Shown piece after piece: positions 18,459-27,890 of a DNA stretch of 64,000 bases (position 1 is the stretch's first letter; each line of letters starts with the position of its first letter). Below the pieces are notes generated by a model that ran no database searches, was not told the DNA's origin, and saw only the letters and a program-made list of their open reading frames with translations. The translations under genes were made by a program, and so were the position numbers. Origin of the DNA: an uncultured Saprospiraceae bacterium (lineage in GTDB: Bacteria; Bacteroidota; Bacteroidia; Chitinophagales; Saprospiraceae); assembly GCA_943788055.1 (NCBI GenBank), contig CALSOU010000012.1, positions 1-64,000 of the forward strand, written 5' to 3'.

Positions 18459-19061
18459 TTATTTGTTCCAATCAAAAGTTTCAATCATCCGATCGACATC
18501 TTCTTTTACAAATTGATAGATAGGACGTATGCTGTCAGGTGCCACTTTTGAATTGAAATAAAGGCTTGCTCTGAAAAAGTGATCTGTTGTATCTGTCAAA
18601 ACGAACTGCATGTTAGTTGCAACATCTCCTCCCAGAGAAAAGTATAGACCACCAACTCCATTTGAATTGCTGATGTATTCTTCTTGGCGATAGTTAGCTT
18701 TACGGTTATGCTCTTCTACTAGTTTGAAAGACTCGTTGATTAGTTTGTCATAGTGAGTCCTATTATCAATAGGGATATACGAGCAAAATAAGGTGCCGTT
18801 TAAGCTTGGAAATTGTATGTTAAACCAGCACGGATCTATCGGGTTTTCATCAAAAAAATATCGATCTTGTTCTACTTTAGCATATGTAGGATATTCAAAA
18901 GTCATTTTGCAGTACTCTTCATCAAAAGCTTGATAATCGCGCACAGGGTAGTCTACTTTTGGATACATCCTTGGTTTAGGAATGTATACCTTTTCTTGCT
19001 GACAAGACCCGAGTGAAAGCATCGTAAAAACTGCTGATAAAAGTAGATATCTAATTGCCAT
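18459..19061 (-). CDS. gldD: Gliding motility lipoprotein GldD
   Basis: 200 residues. Lipoprotein signal LSLGSC, then KPRMYPKVDYPVRDYQAF, CKMTFEYPTYAKVEQD, CWFNIQFPSLNGTLFCSY and the C-terminal FFRASLYFNSKVAPDSI, all characteristic of GldD. GldD is needed for Flavobacterium gliding, although its mechanism is unsettled. Its ATG overlaps the gldE stop by one base (TAATG), a conserved gldE-gldD arrangement. Confidence 0.93.
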   Translation of the reverse strand: MAIRYLLLSAVFTMLSLGSCQQEKVYIPKPRMYPKVDYPVRDYQAFDEEYCKMTFEYPTYAKVEQDRYFFDENPIDPCWFNIQFPSLNGTLFCSYIPIDNRTHYDKLINESFKLVEEHNRKANYRQEEYISNSNGVGGLYFSLGGDVATNMQFVLTDTTDHFFRASLYFNSKVAPDSIRPIYQFVKEDVDRMIETFDWNK

Positions 19062-20461
19062 TATTTCTGAATTGTTAAATTGACTTTCTCAATTCTCTTT
19101 TTATTAACGGATACAACTTTCAGTTTAATATTTGAAATGACAACTTCTCGGTCTATTTTCGGGATGAAACCTAATATCTCAAGAATCAGACCAGCTAAAC
19201 TGTCAGAATCACCTTTCACCTTATCAAATATTGTTGAATCAATATCTATAATACGTGCTACATCTGTCAGGTTTGTTTTGCCTTCGAAAATATAGTTGTG
19301 CTCATCAATTTTGACATATTCTAACTCTTCATCTTCATCAAACTCATCCTTAATATCACCGATAACCTCCTCCATAACATCTTCTAGAGTTACTAGCCCA
19401 GATACTCCGCCATATTCATCAACCACGATTGCCATGTGAACACGTTCTCTCTGGAAGTCTTTAAGGAGTTCATTGACTTTTTTTGTTTCGGGCACAAACA
19501 TCAGTTTGTTCCTTATAAGGCGTAACCACGCGAACTCTTCATCTTCAGAAATGTAACTAATCAGATCTTTGACATACAGAATACCCAAAACAGTATCCAT
19601 GCTTTCTTCGTAAATAGGAATCCTAGAATATCCAGATTCGCGTATAAGTGACAAGAGGTCGTGGTAGCTCTGTGATTTTTCGAATCCAACAATATCTAAT
19701 CTAGGGCACATAATTTGCTTTACAGAAAGGTCGGAGAATTTGAGTATACCTCTCAGGATGTCCGCTTCATTTTCTTCTTCAGTATGCTGACTAACTGTCA
19801 ATTCAATTGCATGATCAAGATCTTCTTTTGTTGTGCTCGTATTTGAATTCTTCAGAAGTCTAGTTTCTAAGCCGTTACCCCAAACAACGAGAACGTTACT
19901 GAGCGGGCCAAACAATCTATTAAGCAGATGTAGTGCAGGTGCCATAAACTTAGCAAAACGTAGATTATTTAAACTTGCATAGATCTTTGGTGCTACTTCA
20001 CCAAACAGAACGAGTAGAAAAGTGACAGCAACAATTTTAATTAGAAAACTTATTCCTGTTGCATATACCTCAGGAGTTAGAAAGCCGGGTAATAGGTTTT
20101 CCAATCCAGCACCGATCGCGATGAAAGCCTCTTCACTAATAAAATAGTCCAAAACAAAGGCTGATAAAATCACGATACCAATGTTAACGAAATTGTTTGT
20201 AATCAAGATCGTAGCCAGTAGTTTTGAAGGGTTTTTTAGTAACAACAGTATTTTTTGCGAAGCTGGGCTACTCTCTTCTTTGAGATTTTCGCTATCTATG
20301 GGACTCAAAGAAAAGAATGCAATTTCGCTACCTGAAATAAAGGCAGAGCAGAAAAGCAAGCAAATTAGTATGACTAAAGATGTAGTAATTCCTACAAGTC
20401 CTATCTCTAGGAAAAACAACTGTGGGAATAGTTCTAAGATGGTTGAGGGCTCGGGGTCCAC
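19061..20461 (-). CDS. gldE: Gliding motility-associated protein GldE (CNNM/CorC-type)
   Basis: 466 residues. An N-terminal DUF21/CNNM membrane domain (about 1-200; SGSEIAFFSLSPID, VLFGEVAPKIYAS), then paired CBS domains (MCPRLDIVGFEKSQ, SGYSRIPIYEES, VVDEYGGVSGLVTLEDVMEEVIGDI), then a CorC/HlyC C-terminal domain (about 390-460). CNNM relatives handle Mg2+; GldE is linked to gliding by its association with gldD. Located in the inner membrane. Lies between ssb and gldD. Confidence 0.93.
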   Translation of the reverse strand: MDPEPSTILELFPQLFFLEIGLVGITTSLVILICLLFCSAFISGSEIAFFSLSPIDSENLKEESSPASQKILLLLKNPSKLLATILITNNFVNIGIVILSAFVLDYFISEEAFIAIGAGLENLLPGFLTPEVYATGISFLIKIVAVTFLLVLFGEVAPKIYASLNNLRFAKFMAPALHLLNRLFGPLSNVLVVWGNGLETRLLKNSNTSTTKEDLDHAIELTVSQHTEEENEADILRGILKFSDLSVKQIMCPRLDIVGFEKSQSYHDLLSLIRESGYSRIPIYEESMDTVLGILYVKDLISYISEDEEFAWLRLIRNKLMFVPETKKVNELLKDFQRERVHMAIVVDEYGGVSGLVTLEDVMEEVIGDIKDEFDEDEELEYVKIDEHNYIFEGKTNLTDVARIIDIDSTIFDKVKGDSDSLAGLILEILGFIPKIDREVVISNIKLKVVSVNKKRIEKVNLTIQK

Positions 20462-20485
20462 GTAATTTTAGTTAGTTATACAATA

Positions 20486-20938
20486 CTAAAAAGGAAGATC
20501 ATCTTCCTCCTTGTTGTCGTTGAAATTGTCTGTATTTTCTGCAGACGGTTTAGTAGTTGTAGGAAAAGAAGACGGTGCCTCAACACTCGAAGTACTTGCA
20601 CTATTTCTTTCATCTCTTCCTCCCAGCATTCTTAAAGAGTATGCTACAACTTCTGTTGTCCTGCGATCATTACCATCCTTGTCTTGCCACTTTCGTGTGG
20701 TCAACTTCCCTTCTACGTAGACTTGCATACCTTTTTTATAAGACCGCTCTACCATTTCAGCAAGGGCTCTCCAAGCAACTATATTGTGCCATTCTGTTAT
20801 AGTCTGCCATTCTCCTGATTTATCTTTGTAATTTTCATTTGTTGCGACTGAAAACGTAGCAACAGTGCTGCCAGATTCTAGATGTCTTACTTCAGGATCT
20901 TGACCTATGTTTCCAATAAGAATGACTTTGTTGATCAT
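20486..20938 (-). CDS. ssb: Single-stranded DNA-binding protein
   Basis: The start at 20938 gives MINKVILIGNIGQDPEVRH, the usual SSB N-terminus; an ATG seven codons upstream is less likely. 150 residues: an OB-fold to about 110, a Ser/Thr-rich linker, and an acidic tail ending KEEDDLPF, the tip that recruits repair and replication partners. Lies between mutY and gldE, an order frequent in this phylum. Confidence 0.95.
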   Translation of the reverse strand: MINKVILIGNIGQDPEVRHLESGSTVATFSVATNENYKDKSGEWQTITEWHNIVAWRALAEMVERSYKKGMQVYVEGKLTTRKWQDKDGNDRRTTEVVAYSLRMLGGRDERNSASTSSVEAPSSFPTTTKPSAENTDNFNDNKEEDDLPF

Positions 20939-21154
20939 ATGATTATCTTTTTTTGACAAAGTTGCTTAAGATTTTTGGATTCTCCAAAAATAAGATGAAG
21001 CTTCACTGTTGATATTGATTTATGTTCTAAATGTCAGAAATACTCTAAAAATCAGAGTAAGTAAGTTCAGCACTGATAACTGCAAGTTTGTATTAACGGC
21101 TCATGTCAATGCTTCCCTGAGTGTCTGTGAGCAGCGTAGTATCATAATTAATGA

Positions 21155-22261
21155 TTAATTATAGAGTGTACACTTGAGATATTCTCGAATAACTCTCGGG
21201 AAAGAGAAATTAGAAATGGTCGTTGCTGTGGCGAATTGAAAAGTTGACATTTTGGAATTATCTTCATACAAGCTTGACGAATCGTTAATTTGCAGAGTAT
21301 TTTCTGTTGTCTGTAAAGATGCCCGATGGAAATAAGCATGAATATATTGATGACTGAGCGTTTGCTTAAATTCTTCATGAGAAGTTTCGATCAGGTCCAA
21401 TTTCTGTCCTATCAGCTCTTCCCAACTTGTCCGAGATGGAGCTTTGTGATTGTTAGTTTCAAGCAGAGGGAATTGATAAAGTCCTTGCCAAATATCTTTC
21501 GATTCCCTTCTTTCTATTAAGATTTTTGGCTCATATTCAGAATTCTCGTCTGAGGCTGTAATGAGAAAATGAAAGAACCTATTCCTCTTTGGCCTTGATT
21601 TCTTTTTTACTGGTCTTTTCAAGACTGTGCCGTTTGCAAATGCTAGGCAATTAGCCTGCAAGGGGCAAAACATACAGTTAGGATTAGCTGGTACACATTG
21701 GAGGGCACCAAAGTCCATGATTGCTTGGTTGTAGATTGCAGACTTTCCTTGTACCATTGTTGAGTTTGCCAATTCGGCGAAGGCTTTTTTTCCTTTACTA
21801 CTTAGGATATCTATATCAATGTCGTAAATCCTCGAAAGAACTCTGAACACATTGCCGTCGAGAACGGCTCTATCTTCGTCAAAAGCAAAACTCGAAATTG
21901 CAGCAGCCGTATATGGTCCGATACCACTTAATTTCAACAGGTCGTCATAGTTGTTTGGGAACTTACCATTGAGTGTTCCATTTATATACTTGGCTGTTTT
22001 ATGTAAATTGCGGGCCCTTGAATAATATCCTAAACCTTCCCATGTTTTAAAAACTTCCTCCTGATTTGCATTAGCTAAATCGTGCACGCTTGGATACTGT
22101 TTGATGAATTTCAAATAATATGGCAAACCCTGCTGAACTCTGGTTTGCTGAAGGATTATCTCTGATAGCCAAATAAAATAGGGATCATCCGTTTGTTTCC
22201 ACGGAAGATCCCTATCAATTTGTTTGTGCCAATCGACAATTTTTGTGCCTATTATGTTCAT
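21155..22261 (-). CDS. mutY: A/G-specific adenine DNA glycosylase
   Basis: Removes A mispaired with 8-oxoguanine. 368 residues. The HhH-GPD catalytic domain has LQQTRVQQGLPYY and LSGIGPYTAAAISSFAF, with DGNVFRVLSR. The iron-sulfur loop C-x6-C-x2-C-x5-C is intact (CVPANPNCMFCPLQANC). A C-terminal NUDIX-like domain that recognises 8-oxoG spans about 225-360. First gene of the minus-strand mutY-ssb-gldE-gldD block. Confidence 0.95.
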   Translation of the reverse strand: MNIIGTKIVDWHKQIDRDLPWKQTDDPYFIWLSEIILQQTRVQQGLPYYLKFIKQYPSVHDLANANQEEVFKTWEGLGYYSRARNLHKTAKYINGTLNGKFPNNYDDLLKLSGIGPYTAAAISSFAFDEDRAVLDGNVFRVLSRIYDIDIDILSSKGKKAFAELANSTMVQGKSAIYNQAIMDFGALQCVPANPNCMFCPLQANCLAFANGTVLKRPVKKKSRPKRNRFFHFLITASDENSEYEPKILIERRESKDIWQGLYQFPLLETNNHKAPSRTSWEELIGQKLDLIETSHEEFKQTLSHQYIHAYFHRASLQTTENTLQINDSSSLYEDNSKMSTFQFATATTISNFSFPRVIREYLKCTLYN

Positions 22262-22317
22262 TAAGCAAGATTAGCGCTTTTTCGATACATGAGACTTATA
22301 CTCGAAAATTGTTTTTA

Positions 22318-22854
22318 TTATGATGCAAGACGTGTTTGGAACATATCTACATCACCGTATTGGAAATGAATCATCTCTTTAATTGCTTTTCTAGCAAAGA
22401 ATATTCTACTTTTTACTGTTCCAAGTGGTAATTCAAGTTCGTCAGCAATTTCTTGATATTTGAAACCTTCACAGTGCTTTAAGAAAGGAGTTCGAAGATT
22501 GTCTTCTAACTTATCAATCATACCATGAAGCTCTTTCATTAGCATGTTTGTCTCAGCATCATTCTCAACAGTACTTCCACTATTGATAAAGAATTGATTA
22601 TCTGTATTATCGATAATAGTATTACGCTTTACCTTTTTGCGGTAATTGTTGATAAATATATTCTTCATTATTGTGAAGGACCACGCCTTGAAATTTGTGC
22701 CTGGTCTAAATTTGTCTTTATTACTTAGAGCACGTAGCGCAGTTTCCTGATAAAGATCTGCAGCGTCTTCTGAATTCTTTGTTAAGTTGTAAGCAAAAGC
22801 GTGCAATAACTTATGTAATTTGTTAAATTGGGTATTGAATTCTAGAATTGACAT
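22318..22854 (-). CDS. ECF-type RNA polymerase sigma factor, copy 1
   Basis: 178 residues. Region 2 spans about 5-75 (NSEDAADLYQETALRAL, FKAWSFTIMKNIFINNYRK) and region 4 about 115-165 (FKYQEIADELELPLGTVKSRIFFARKAI, a helix-turn-helix). Very similar to the gene at 23408-23944: residues of region 2 and the following basic stretch KKVKRNTIID are almost identical. No anti-sigma gene is adjacent. An upstream pair of GTTTAAC boxes (22879-22907) is shared with copy 2. Confidence 0.92.
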   Translation of the reverse strand: MSILEFNTQFNKLHKLLHAFAYNLTKNSEDAADLYQETALRALSNKDKFRPGTNFKAWSFTIMKNIFINNYRKKVKRNTIIDNTDNQFFINSGSTVENDAETNMLMKELHGMIDKLEDNLRTPFLKHCEGFKYQEIADELELPLGTVKSRIFFARKAIKEMIHFQYGDVDMFQTRLAS

Positions 22855-22878
22855 ATCCTCTTTATTTGTTTACTCAAA

Positions 22879-22907
22879 GTTAAACAAAATGTACAATATA
22901 GTTAAAC
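22879..22907 (-). promoter_or_regulatory. Paired GTTTAAC element upstream of ECF copy 1
   Basis: On the minus strand, two GTTTAAC boxes whose starts are 22 bp apart, separated by 15 bases ending TACATTTT. The proximal box ends 24 bases before the start codon. The same arrangement precedes ECF copy 2. It could be an operator, or an autoregulated sigma promoter. A near -7 motif (TACATTTTG) overlaps the proximal box. Confidence 0.5.
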
Positions 22908-23348
22908 AGTAGTTCTTTTGAGTTCTTAAAATTGTGTTAAATAGTACTTAAGGATTCGCTAAAATTGTTATATCTTGTTGAAGATCAATAAATTGCAAAT
23001 TTTAGATAAAATTCAAAAAATATTGAATAAAATGTTTGAACATTGAAATTTTTCAGTAAAGCGCAGTAATTCAATACTAATTCGACTTAAGAGACTGAAA
23101 AAATTGAATTTCACTTCTGATAGTGCATGATTAGTAGGTCAAAGCTATTGTGAGCAAATTATAAAATGTAGCAGGAAGTCTGTATTGTGTTATTCAAAGA
23201 TACCTACCATTTACTGACGCATTAGCAGTTTTGATTTTTTCAGCACAGAGGAGCCTTAAGAAGTTTCTCATTAATGTTTAATGGATGAGGTCGATGAGGA
23301 GTCATATAGGATGAGAGTTGTTTTCTTTCATTTAAAGTATGCAGTAAA
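22908..23348. other. AT-rich intergenic region between the two ECF sigma genes
   Basis: About 440 bases with many stops in all frames. No gene, tRNA or repeat seen. It may contain the distal promoter parts for ECF copy 1 and the 3' end of the copy 2 transcript. Confidence 0.5.
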
Positions 23349-23386
23349 CAAAAAAGAGACTTTCGTGAAAGCGAGAATCTCTTTTA
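23349..23386 (-). terminator. Intrinsic terminator after ECF sigma copy 2
   Basis: On the minus strand, AAAAGAGA ... TCTCTTTT enclosing an inner CTTTC/GAAAG hairpin, with a T-rich 3' flank (TCTCTTTTTTG). It separates ECF copy 2 from copy 1, so the two are separate transcripts. Confidence 0.7.
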
Positions 23387-23407
23387 CTCTAAAATTGTTA
23401 GTGATTA

Positions 23408-23944
23408 TTATGAAGCAAGTCTTACCTTGAACATATCTACATCACCATATTGAGCTTGTATTTTACTCTTGAGTGCTTTTCTTGCAAAGAAGATTCTACT
23501 TTTTACTGTTCCCAATGGTAGATCAAGCTCTTCAGCAATTTCTTGGTACTTATATCCAGCAAAATGCTTTAGGAAAGGAATTCGCAAACTATCTTCCAAA
23601 GAGCTAATCATAGACCCAAGCTCTTTCATGAGGATGTTTACTTCAGCATCGTTTTCAATTTTCACAGCGCTGTTGATGAAATACATATTATCAGTACTAT
23701 CAATAATTGTATTTCTTTTAACTTTCTTTCTATAGTTATTGATAAAGATGTTCTTCATGATAGTGAAAGACCACGCTTTGAAATTTGTGCCTGGTCTGAA
23801 CTTATCTTTATTGCTTAGTGCTCTGAGCGCTGTATCTTGATAAAGGTCAGAAGCATCTTCTGAATTCTTTGTCAGGTTGTAAGCAAAAGAATGCAAAAGC
23901 GAAGTTAGTTTGTTGAACTGGGTATTGAATTCTAATATTGACAT
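23408..23944 (-). CDS. ECF-type RNA polymerase sigma factor, copy 2
   Basis: The ATG at 23944 gives 178 residues, the same length and same MSILEFNTQFNKL start as copy 1. An earlier in-frame start at 24049 adds an unrelated 35 residues and falls inside the shared upstream element, so it is rejected. Regions 2 and 4 are intact (GYKYQEIAEELDLPLGTVKS). Differences from copy 1 concentrate in the 2-4 linker (about 80-115) and the C-terminal 20 residues before the shared YGDVDMF..RLAS ending. The pair is a tandem duplication under purifying selection, because synonymous DNA differences are frequent where protein is identical. Confidence 0.92.
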   Translation of the reverse strand: MSILEFNTQFNKLTSLLHSFAYNLTKNSEDASDLYQDTALRALSNKDKFRPGTNFKAWSFTIMKNIFINNYRKKVKRNTIIDSTDNMYFINSAVKIENDAEVNILMKELGSMISSLEDSLRIPFLKHFAGYKYQEIAEELDLPLGTVKSRIFFARKALKSKIQAQYGDVDMFKVRLAS

Positions 23945-23971
23945 AGCTCTAAATTTGTCTGCTTCCACTAA

Positions 23972-24000
23972 GTTAAACAAAATGTATGATAAAGTTAAAC
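23972..24000 (-). promoter_or_regulatory. Paired GTTTAAC element upstream of ECF copy 2
   Basis: Same as 22879-22907: two GTTTAAC boxes with starts 22 bp apart and a 15-base spacer ending TACATTTT, 27 bases before the ATG. A related AACAAAAT-type stretch lies just upstream (24000-24050). Confidence 0.5.
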
Positions 24001-24359
24001 AAAATGACTTTCCGTTCATCAATATGGGTAAATAAGATAAACAAAACAACGTATAACCTGCGTTGAATCAACATATGTGTACTGGATTATTCATAATTAT
24101 TTGAAAATTCAAAAAAAATTAAAAGTTTTTTTGTTTTTTATTTGAATTGATGGTTTGCGAGCTATTTCTAGCCATAGAGCTATTATCAAGTCTACTATTT
24201 CTTTATGAACTAACATATTGCTAGCCACAAAAGAAAATCCAATTTATTTGTGAAAGAGTAAATTTTGGGCGAAAGCCGAAGTCACTTTAATTTAATAGCA
24301 AAAAGATTGGTCTACCTTATACTATTAGACACTCATTAGAAAAGGTGTGGAATACTAAC
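24001..24359. other. Intergenic region upstream of ECF copy 2
   Basis: AT-rich, no open frame of note. Contains an imperfect GGGC hairpin near 24265-24280 (TTGGGCGAAAGCCGAA). Nothing else recognised. Confidence 0.4.
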
Positions 24360-25529
24360 TTATGCAAGACGTATAGCAGTGCAATTCTGAATATTTCCGA
24401 TTTCGAAATTCTCTACTAGAACTAGACCAGGATTTTTTCCAACAGAAATACTACCTAGAGAATTTTGTAATCCAAGCGCTTCTGCTCCATTGATAGTAGC
24501 CCATTTCAGCAGTTCTGTAATTTCTAGATATGAGTTGAATCTATGAATGGTTTTCATTTCTTCCAATATGCTTAATTGCCAGTTACTTGTCAGACTATCT
24601 GTACCGATTGTCATTTTAGCATTTTGATTAATAAATGACTGGTAGTTTGGAAGTCTATTTTCAATGTACAAGTTGGCATTCGGACAAGTGCACCAATATA
24701 TATCTTCATTCCAGTTTTGCGCGGCAGCAATATCATGCTCAGTAGTCTGTGTATTGTGAACGAAAATATATCGATGCTTTGGATCCATGTGTTTCATTAT
24801 ATAATGAATACTCGATTCATAAGTAGCTTGAAAATTATTCAAAGGTAGGTTCAGGTCTTCATAGAAAGTTAGGAAAGCTCCTTTGCCAAGAATAAATAGT
24901 TGATCTTCAGCCTCTGTTTCTTGGTTATGAATACTAATAGTGGTCTTTGTGGTATTCGTCTTATTTATTTGCTGAAAGAGATCTTGAGTCACTGTATATG
25001 GTGCATGTGGAACTGCTGAAGATCGAAGTTCCTCCGCTTGATATTTGTCGTAGACCTGTCGATATTGTTCGTATGCACGTTCAGTTAACTTAGGACTCAG
25101 TAAATCAAACATTTCTATAAAGCTGTGATAAATTATAGAACTCGATTTCTTCTTTTCAATAGTATCGGTCTTATTTGAAATATCACCGACTGCTTGAATC
25201 CCATTCTCCCACATATATTGATCTTGATCATGAATAGCCTTGAGAATTTCCTTGTCTTCAGATTCTCGAAGACTCATTACTCCTTTAATGAAAGGAAGAA
25301 GTCCGGTACCCGTTGATACTTTATTCTCCATATGCGAGAGTTCAAGGTGGCAATGGGTGTTTACAAAGCCGGGCATAAGCAAACCATCCAATTTTTGATA
25401 AGATATTGTGTTGTCCTTTAGTTCGTCAACTTTTCCTACAGCTAAGATTCTACCGTCTGTGTCAACTTCAACAAATGCATTGCTTATTATTTGATTTCCA
25501 TCAAAAAGGAAGTCGGCTAGAAAATACAT
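24360..25529 (-). CDS. Metal-dependent amidohydrolase (deaminase-like)
   Basis: 389 residues. Metal-ligand motifs of the amidohydrolase superfamily are present: NTHCHLELSHM near residue 57, PHAPYTV, SIHNQETEAED, a His at HNTQ, and the Asp in GTDSLTSN. This pattern fits the SsnA/guanine-deaminase/aminofutalosine-deaminase branch, which removes amino groups from heterocycles. The substrate is unknown; with no other futalosine-pathway gene in view, a menaquinone role is only a possibility. It follows the DUF1015 gene by 9 bases and is probably its operon partner. Confidence 0.75.
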   Translation of the reverse strand: MYFLADFLFDGNQIISNAFVEVDTDGRILAVGKVDELKDNTISYQKLDGLLMPGFVNTHCHLELSHMENKVSTGTGLLPFIKGVMSLRESEDKEILKAIHDQDQYMWENGIQAVGDISNKTDTIEKKKSSSIIYHSFIEMFDLLSPKLTERAYEQYRQVYDKYQAEELRSSAVPHAPYTVTQDLFQQINKTNTTKTTISIHNQETEAEDQLFILGKGAFLTFYEDLNLPLNNFQATYESSIHYIMKHMDPKHRYIFVHNTQTTEHDIAAAQNWNEDIYWCTCPNANLYIENRLPNYQSFINQNAKMTIGTDSLTSNWQLSILEEMKTIHRFNSYLEITELLKWATINGAEALGLQNSLGSISVGKNPGLVLVENFEIGNIQNCTAIRLA

Positions 25530-25538
25530 ATCGAGGAT

Positions 25539-26642
25539 TTATTCGAAAAGTTGAGAAATTATGGCATTCTTTATTCTTGGTTCAAACCAAGTACTTTTTG
25601 GAGGTAATGTGTATCCTTTATCCGCAATTTGTTTGAGTTCCTTCTCAGAAACTGGAAACAGAAGAAAAGCGACCGAGTAGTCATCTTTAAACATTCTTGA
25701 TTTGATACCTTCGATTCCCTCAACACCTCCGATGTATCTGATCCGATTGTCTGTTCGAACGTTCTTGATTTTCATGATCTTGTCAAAAACAAATTTATTT
25801 AATAACCTAGCATCTAGTATAACTTCGTCACTTGTAGTTGCAGTTATATACTTCTTCTTCCACTTTAGGGTATAGGCCTCTTCTCCCATCATCATTGTAA
25901 TCTCGTATTTTTCTTTTGGCTTACGGATATTCTTGATCGACTTAATATGGAATAGTTTCGAAAGTTTAGCCATTAGTTTGACCGAAGATATTTCTTTCAA
26001 AATGGAAACAACACGGTTGTAATCATAGATTTGGAGATTTTTAAAGCTGAAATAGATACTCAGTATATCTCCAAATTGTGTCTGTGTGTTTTTTCTTGTT
26101 GCGTTAAGCAAGATTCCTGTCGATACTCGATGATGACCATCGGCTATATAAGCAACTGGCACATCTGCTTTGAAAATGTCATTTAGCTTTTGGATTGTGT
26201 TCTTATTCTTAACAATCCAAAGTTTATGTTCGCTTTCCTCTTCCTCAAAATTTATCGATAGAAAGAGTTTGCCACTTTTTACCTCAGTATAAATTGCTTC
26301 TAGCTTCTTACTGTGCTTATGAGCAAGAAGAACTGGTTTTATCATTGCATGTCGCTGCAATGCTAGATCAACCATTTGTTGCTCTTTCTTTGCAATGGTA
26401 TTTTCATGTTTGAGAATTTTATGATCATAGATATCCTTAACGGATGTGCTAGCAACAATACCTGTGCATATTTGTCCGCGTTGCTTTATTTGGTATATAT
26501 AATACCCAGGCTCGCTGGTAAGCTTAAAGAAGCTATTTTTCAAGTATTGCGGAAATTCGAATTTCATGACAGCAAAAAACGAATCTGCAGATGGCACCAA
26601 GTCCATGTCTGGGAACAATGCCTTGAAGGGTTTGATTCTCAT
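25539..26642 (-). CDS. DUF1015 family protein
   Basis: 367 residues. The family signature is AYIADGHHRVSTG near residue 167, with N-terminal MRIKPFKALFP and QRHAMIKPVLLAHK. DUF1015 proteins are widespread and cytoplasmic; the biochemical role is not established. The His-rich ADGHHR motif suggests a catalytic or metal centre. Transcribed just before the amidohydrolase. Confidence 0.85.
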   Translation of the reverse strand: MRIKPFKALFPDMDLVPSADSFFAVMKFEFPQYLKNSFFKLTSEPGYYIYQIKQRGQICTGIVASTSVKDIYDHKILKHENTIAKKEQQMVDLALQRHAMIKPVLLAHKHSKKLEAIYTEVKSGKLFLSINFEEEESEHKLWIVKNKNTIQKLNDIFKADVPVAYIADGHHRVSTGILLNATRKNTQTQFGDILSIYFSFKNLQIYDYNRVVSILKEISSVKLMAKLSKLFHIKSIKNIRKPKEKYEITMMMGEEAYTLKWKKKYITATTSDEVILDARLLNKFVFDKIMKIKNVRTDNRIRYIGGVEGIEGIKSRMFKDDYSVAFLLFPVSEKELKQIADKGYTLPPKSTWFEPRIKNAIISQLFE

Positions 26643-26744
26643 AGAAGTGATTAGAAATGCGAATTTATGCTATTATCCTTAATAAGAATCGAATTTGGTA
26701 TACATATATTGTATATGAGCTTAATCGAAATAGTGAAACGTTAG

Positions 26745-27380
26745 TTAGAAATTTAATGGATCCAAATTCTTGAAGTGTCCATTCAAAGCGGCTTTCAACT
26801 GGAGATCCTTCATTTTCTTAACTTCAGGAATAAACTTGAGAAGATGATCTATTACAAATGACTGACGATCGCTTTCAGCTGTTATGGCAAGCAATTGTAA
26901 TTCTTGTTCAATGCTTAATCCAATTTTGTGCACAACCTTTGAAATTTCAAATTCTTGTGGGCTTGGTACTTTAGCATTGTCGATGTTTAGAAGTTGGTAA
27001 AGTTCGGCAACTAATGTGTTAAGTGTTACAGACTTTTCGTAGCTCGAATTCATGATCCATTTGTGAAGACTGACCTTTGCTCCAGGGTATGACTTCCCAG
27101 TGAATTTTTTCTGTAATCTGTGAATTTTGAGAACTTGCGTACCTCGTATCGCAATGTCGTATTTGCCATCTGGGTATGTCCGTTCGATGGAATCTATAAT
27201 AACTTCAGTTCCTAAATGAAATGATTTGCCGTTCATGAATGGAATAAGTGCAAAACCTGAATTGCTCAGACGGAAGTCTTCTACAAGATCTTTGTATCGT
27301 GGCTCAAAGATATGCAAGTGTTGTATTTCTCCAGGAAAGCAAACCATACTCAAGGGAAATGCGCCAATGTAGCTCGTCAT
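26745..27380 (-). CDS. LON substrate-binding domain protein
   Basis: 211 residues, starting MTSYIGAFPLSMVCFPGEIQHLHIFEPRYKDLVED, matching the PUA-like N-terminal domain of Lon, followed by a helical part. There is no AAA+ or protease domain. Stand-alone LON-domain proteins may act as adaptors or degraders' receptors, but function is unproven. The full Lon is at 4209-6617. Confidence 0.85.
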   Translation of the reverse strand: MTSYIGAFPLSMVCFPGEIQHLHIFEPRYKDLVEDFRLSNSGFALIPFMNGKSFHLGTEVIIDSIERTYPDGKYDIAIRGTQVLKIHRLQKKFTGKSYPGAKVSLHKWIMNSSYEKSVTLNTLVAELYQLLNIDNAKVPSPQEFEISKVVHKIGLSIEQELQLLAITAESDRQSFVIDHLLKFIPEVKKMKDLQLKAALNGHFKNLDPLNF

Positions 27381-27648
27381 AGATAATTTTTAGTTACATA
27401 ATAACATTACTACAGAAAGAATGTTTGCGGAAGTTGTAGCAGCAAAGGAACATTTAGAGTTATTCTGCACCGATTTTTAATGTGATTTCAGCAAGTAGAA
27501 ATGAGAAAATTTATTTGACTTTTCTAGAGGAATTCTAGAAGTTCAAGGATCATAAAAGATTTAATGTTAATAAAATCAAAAAATGAATTTTAGTAAAACA
27601 AAATATTTTATTTCGGCGTTCTAACTCTACGCCAAACAAGAGAGTGAG

Positions 27649-27834
27649 ATGAAGGATAAAATTGCAATAATTGAAGAAAACAAGCATGGTCTTATTATTC
27701 TCAATATTTCACGAAAAGTGAAACAATTCGTGACCACTGAAAAATTCGTAAAGCGCGTGAATTGGGGAATATATGAGTTAGTAAATGCCTGTCTGTTACC
27801 AAGAAATGAAAAAGTACTTCAACTAACAAGGTGA
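27649..27834 (+). CDS. Possible small protein, unknown
   Basis: A 61-codon frame from ATG (MKDKIAIIEENKHGLIILNIS) with a purine-rich GAGAGTGAG just upstream. A plus-strand intrinsic terminator follows 57 bases after its stop, and the only other gene nearby is on the minus strand, so something is transcribed rightward here. It could be this basic small protein or a small RNA. No family recognised; the region is AT-rich. Confidence 0.4.
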   Translation: MKDKIAIIEENKHGLIILNISRKVKQFVTTEKFVKRVNWGIYELVNACLLPRNEKVLQLTR

Positions 27835-27890
27835 TGAGCGTTGTCTAGTTATCACTAAAGAATTACAAACTGAGAATTGTAAGTAGAGTC

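Noticed and set aside
23944-24049. 35-residue N-terminal extension of ECF copy 2
   Set aside because: It overlaps the shared promoter-like element, has no counterpart in copy 1, and the MSILEFN start is common to both copies.
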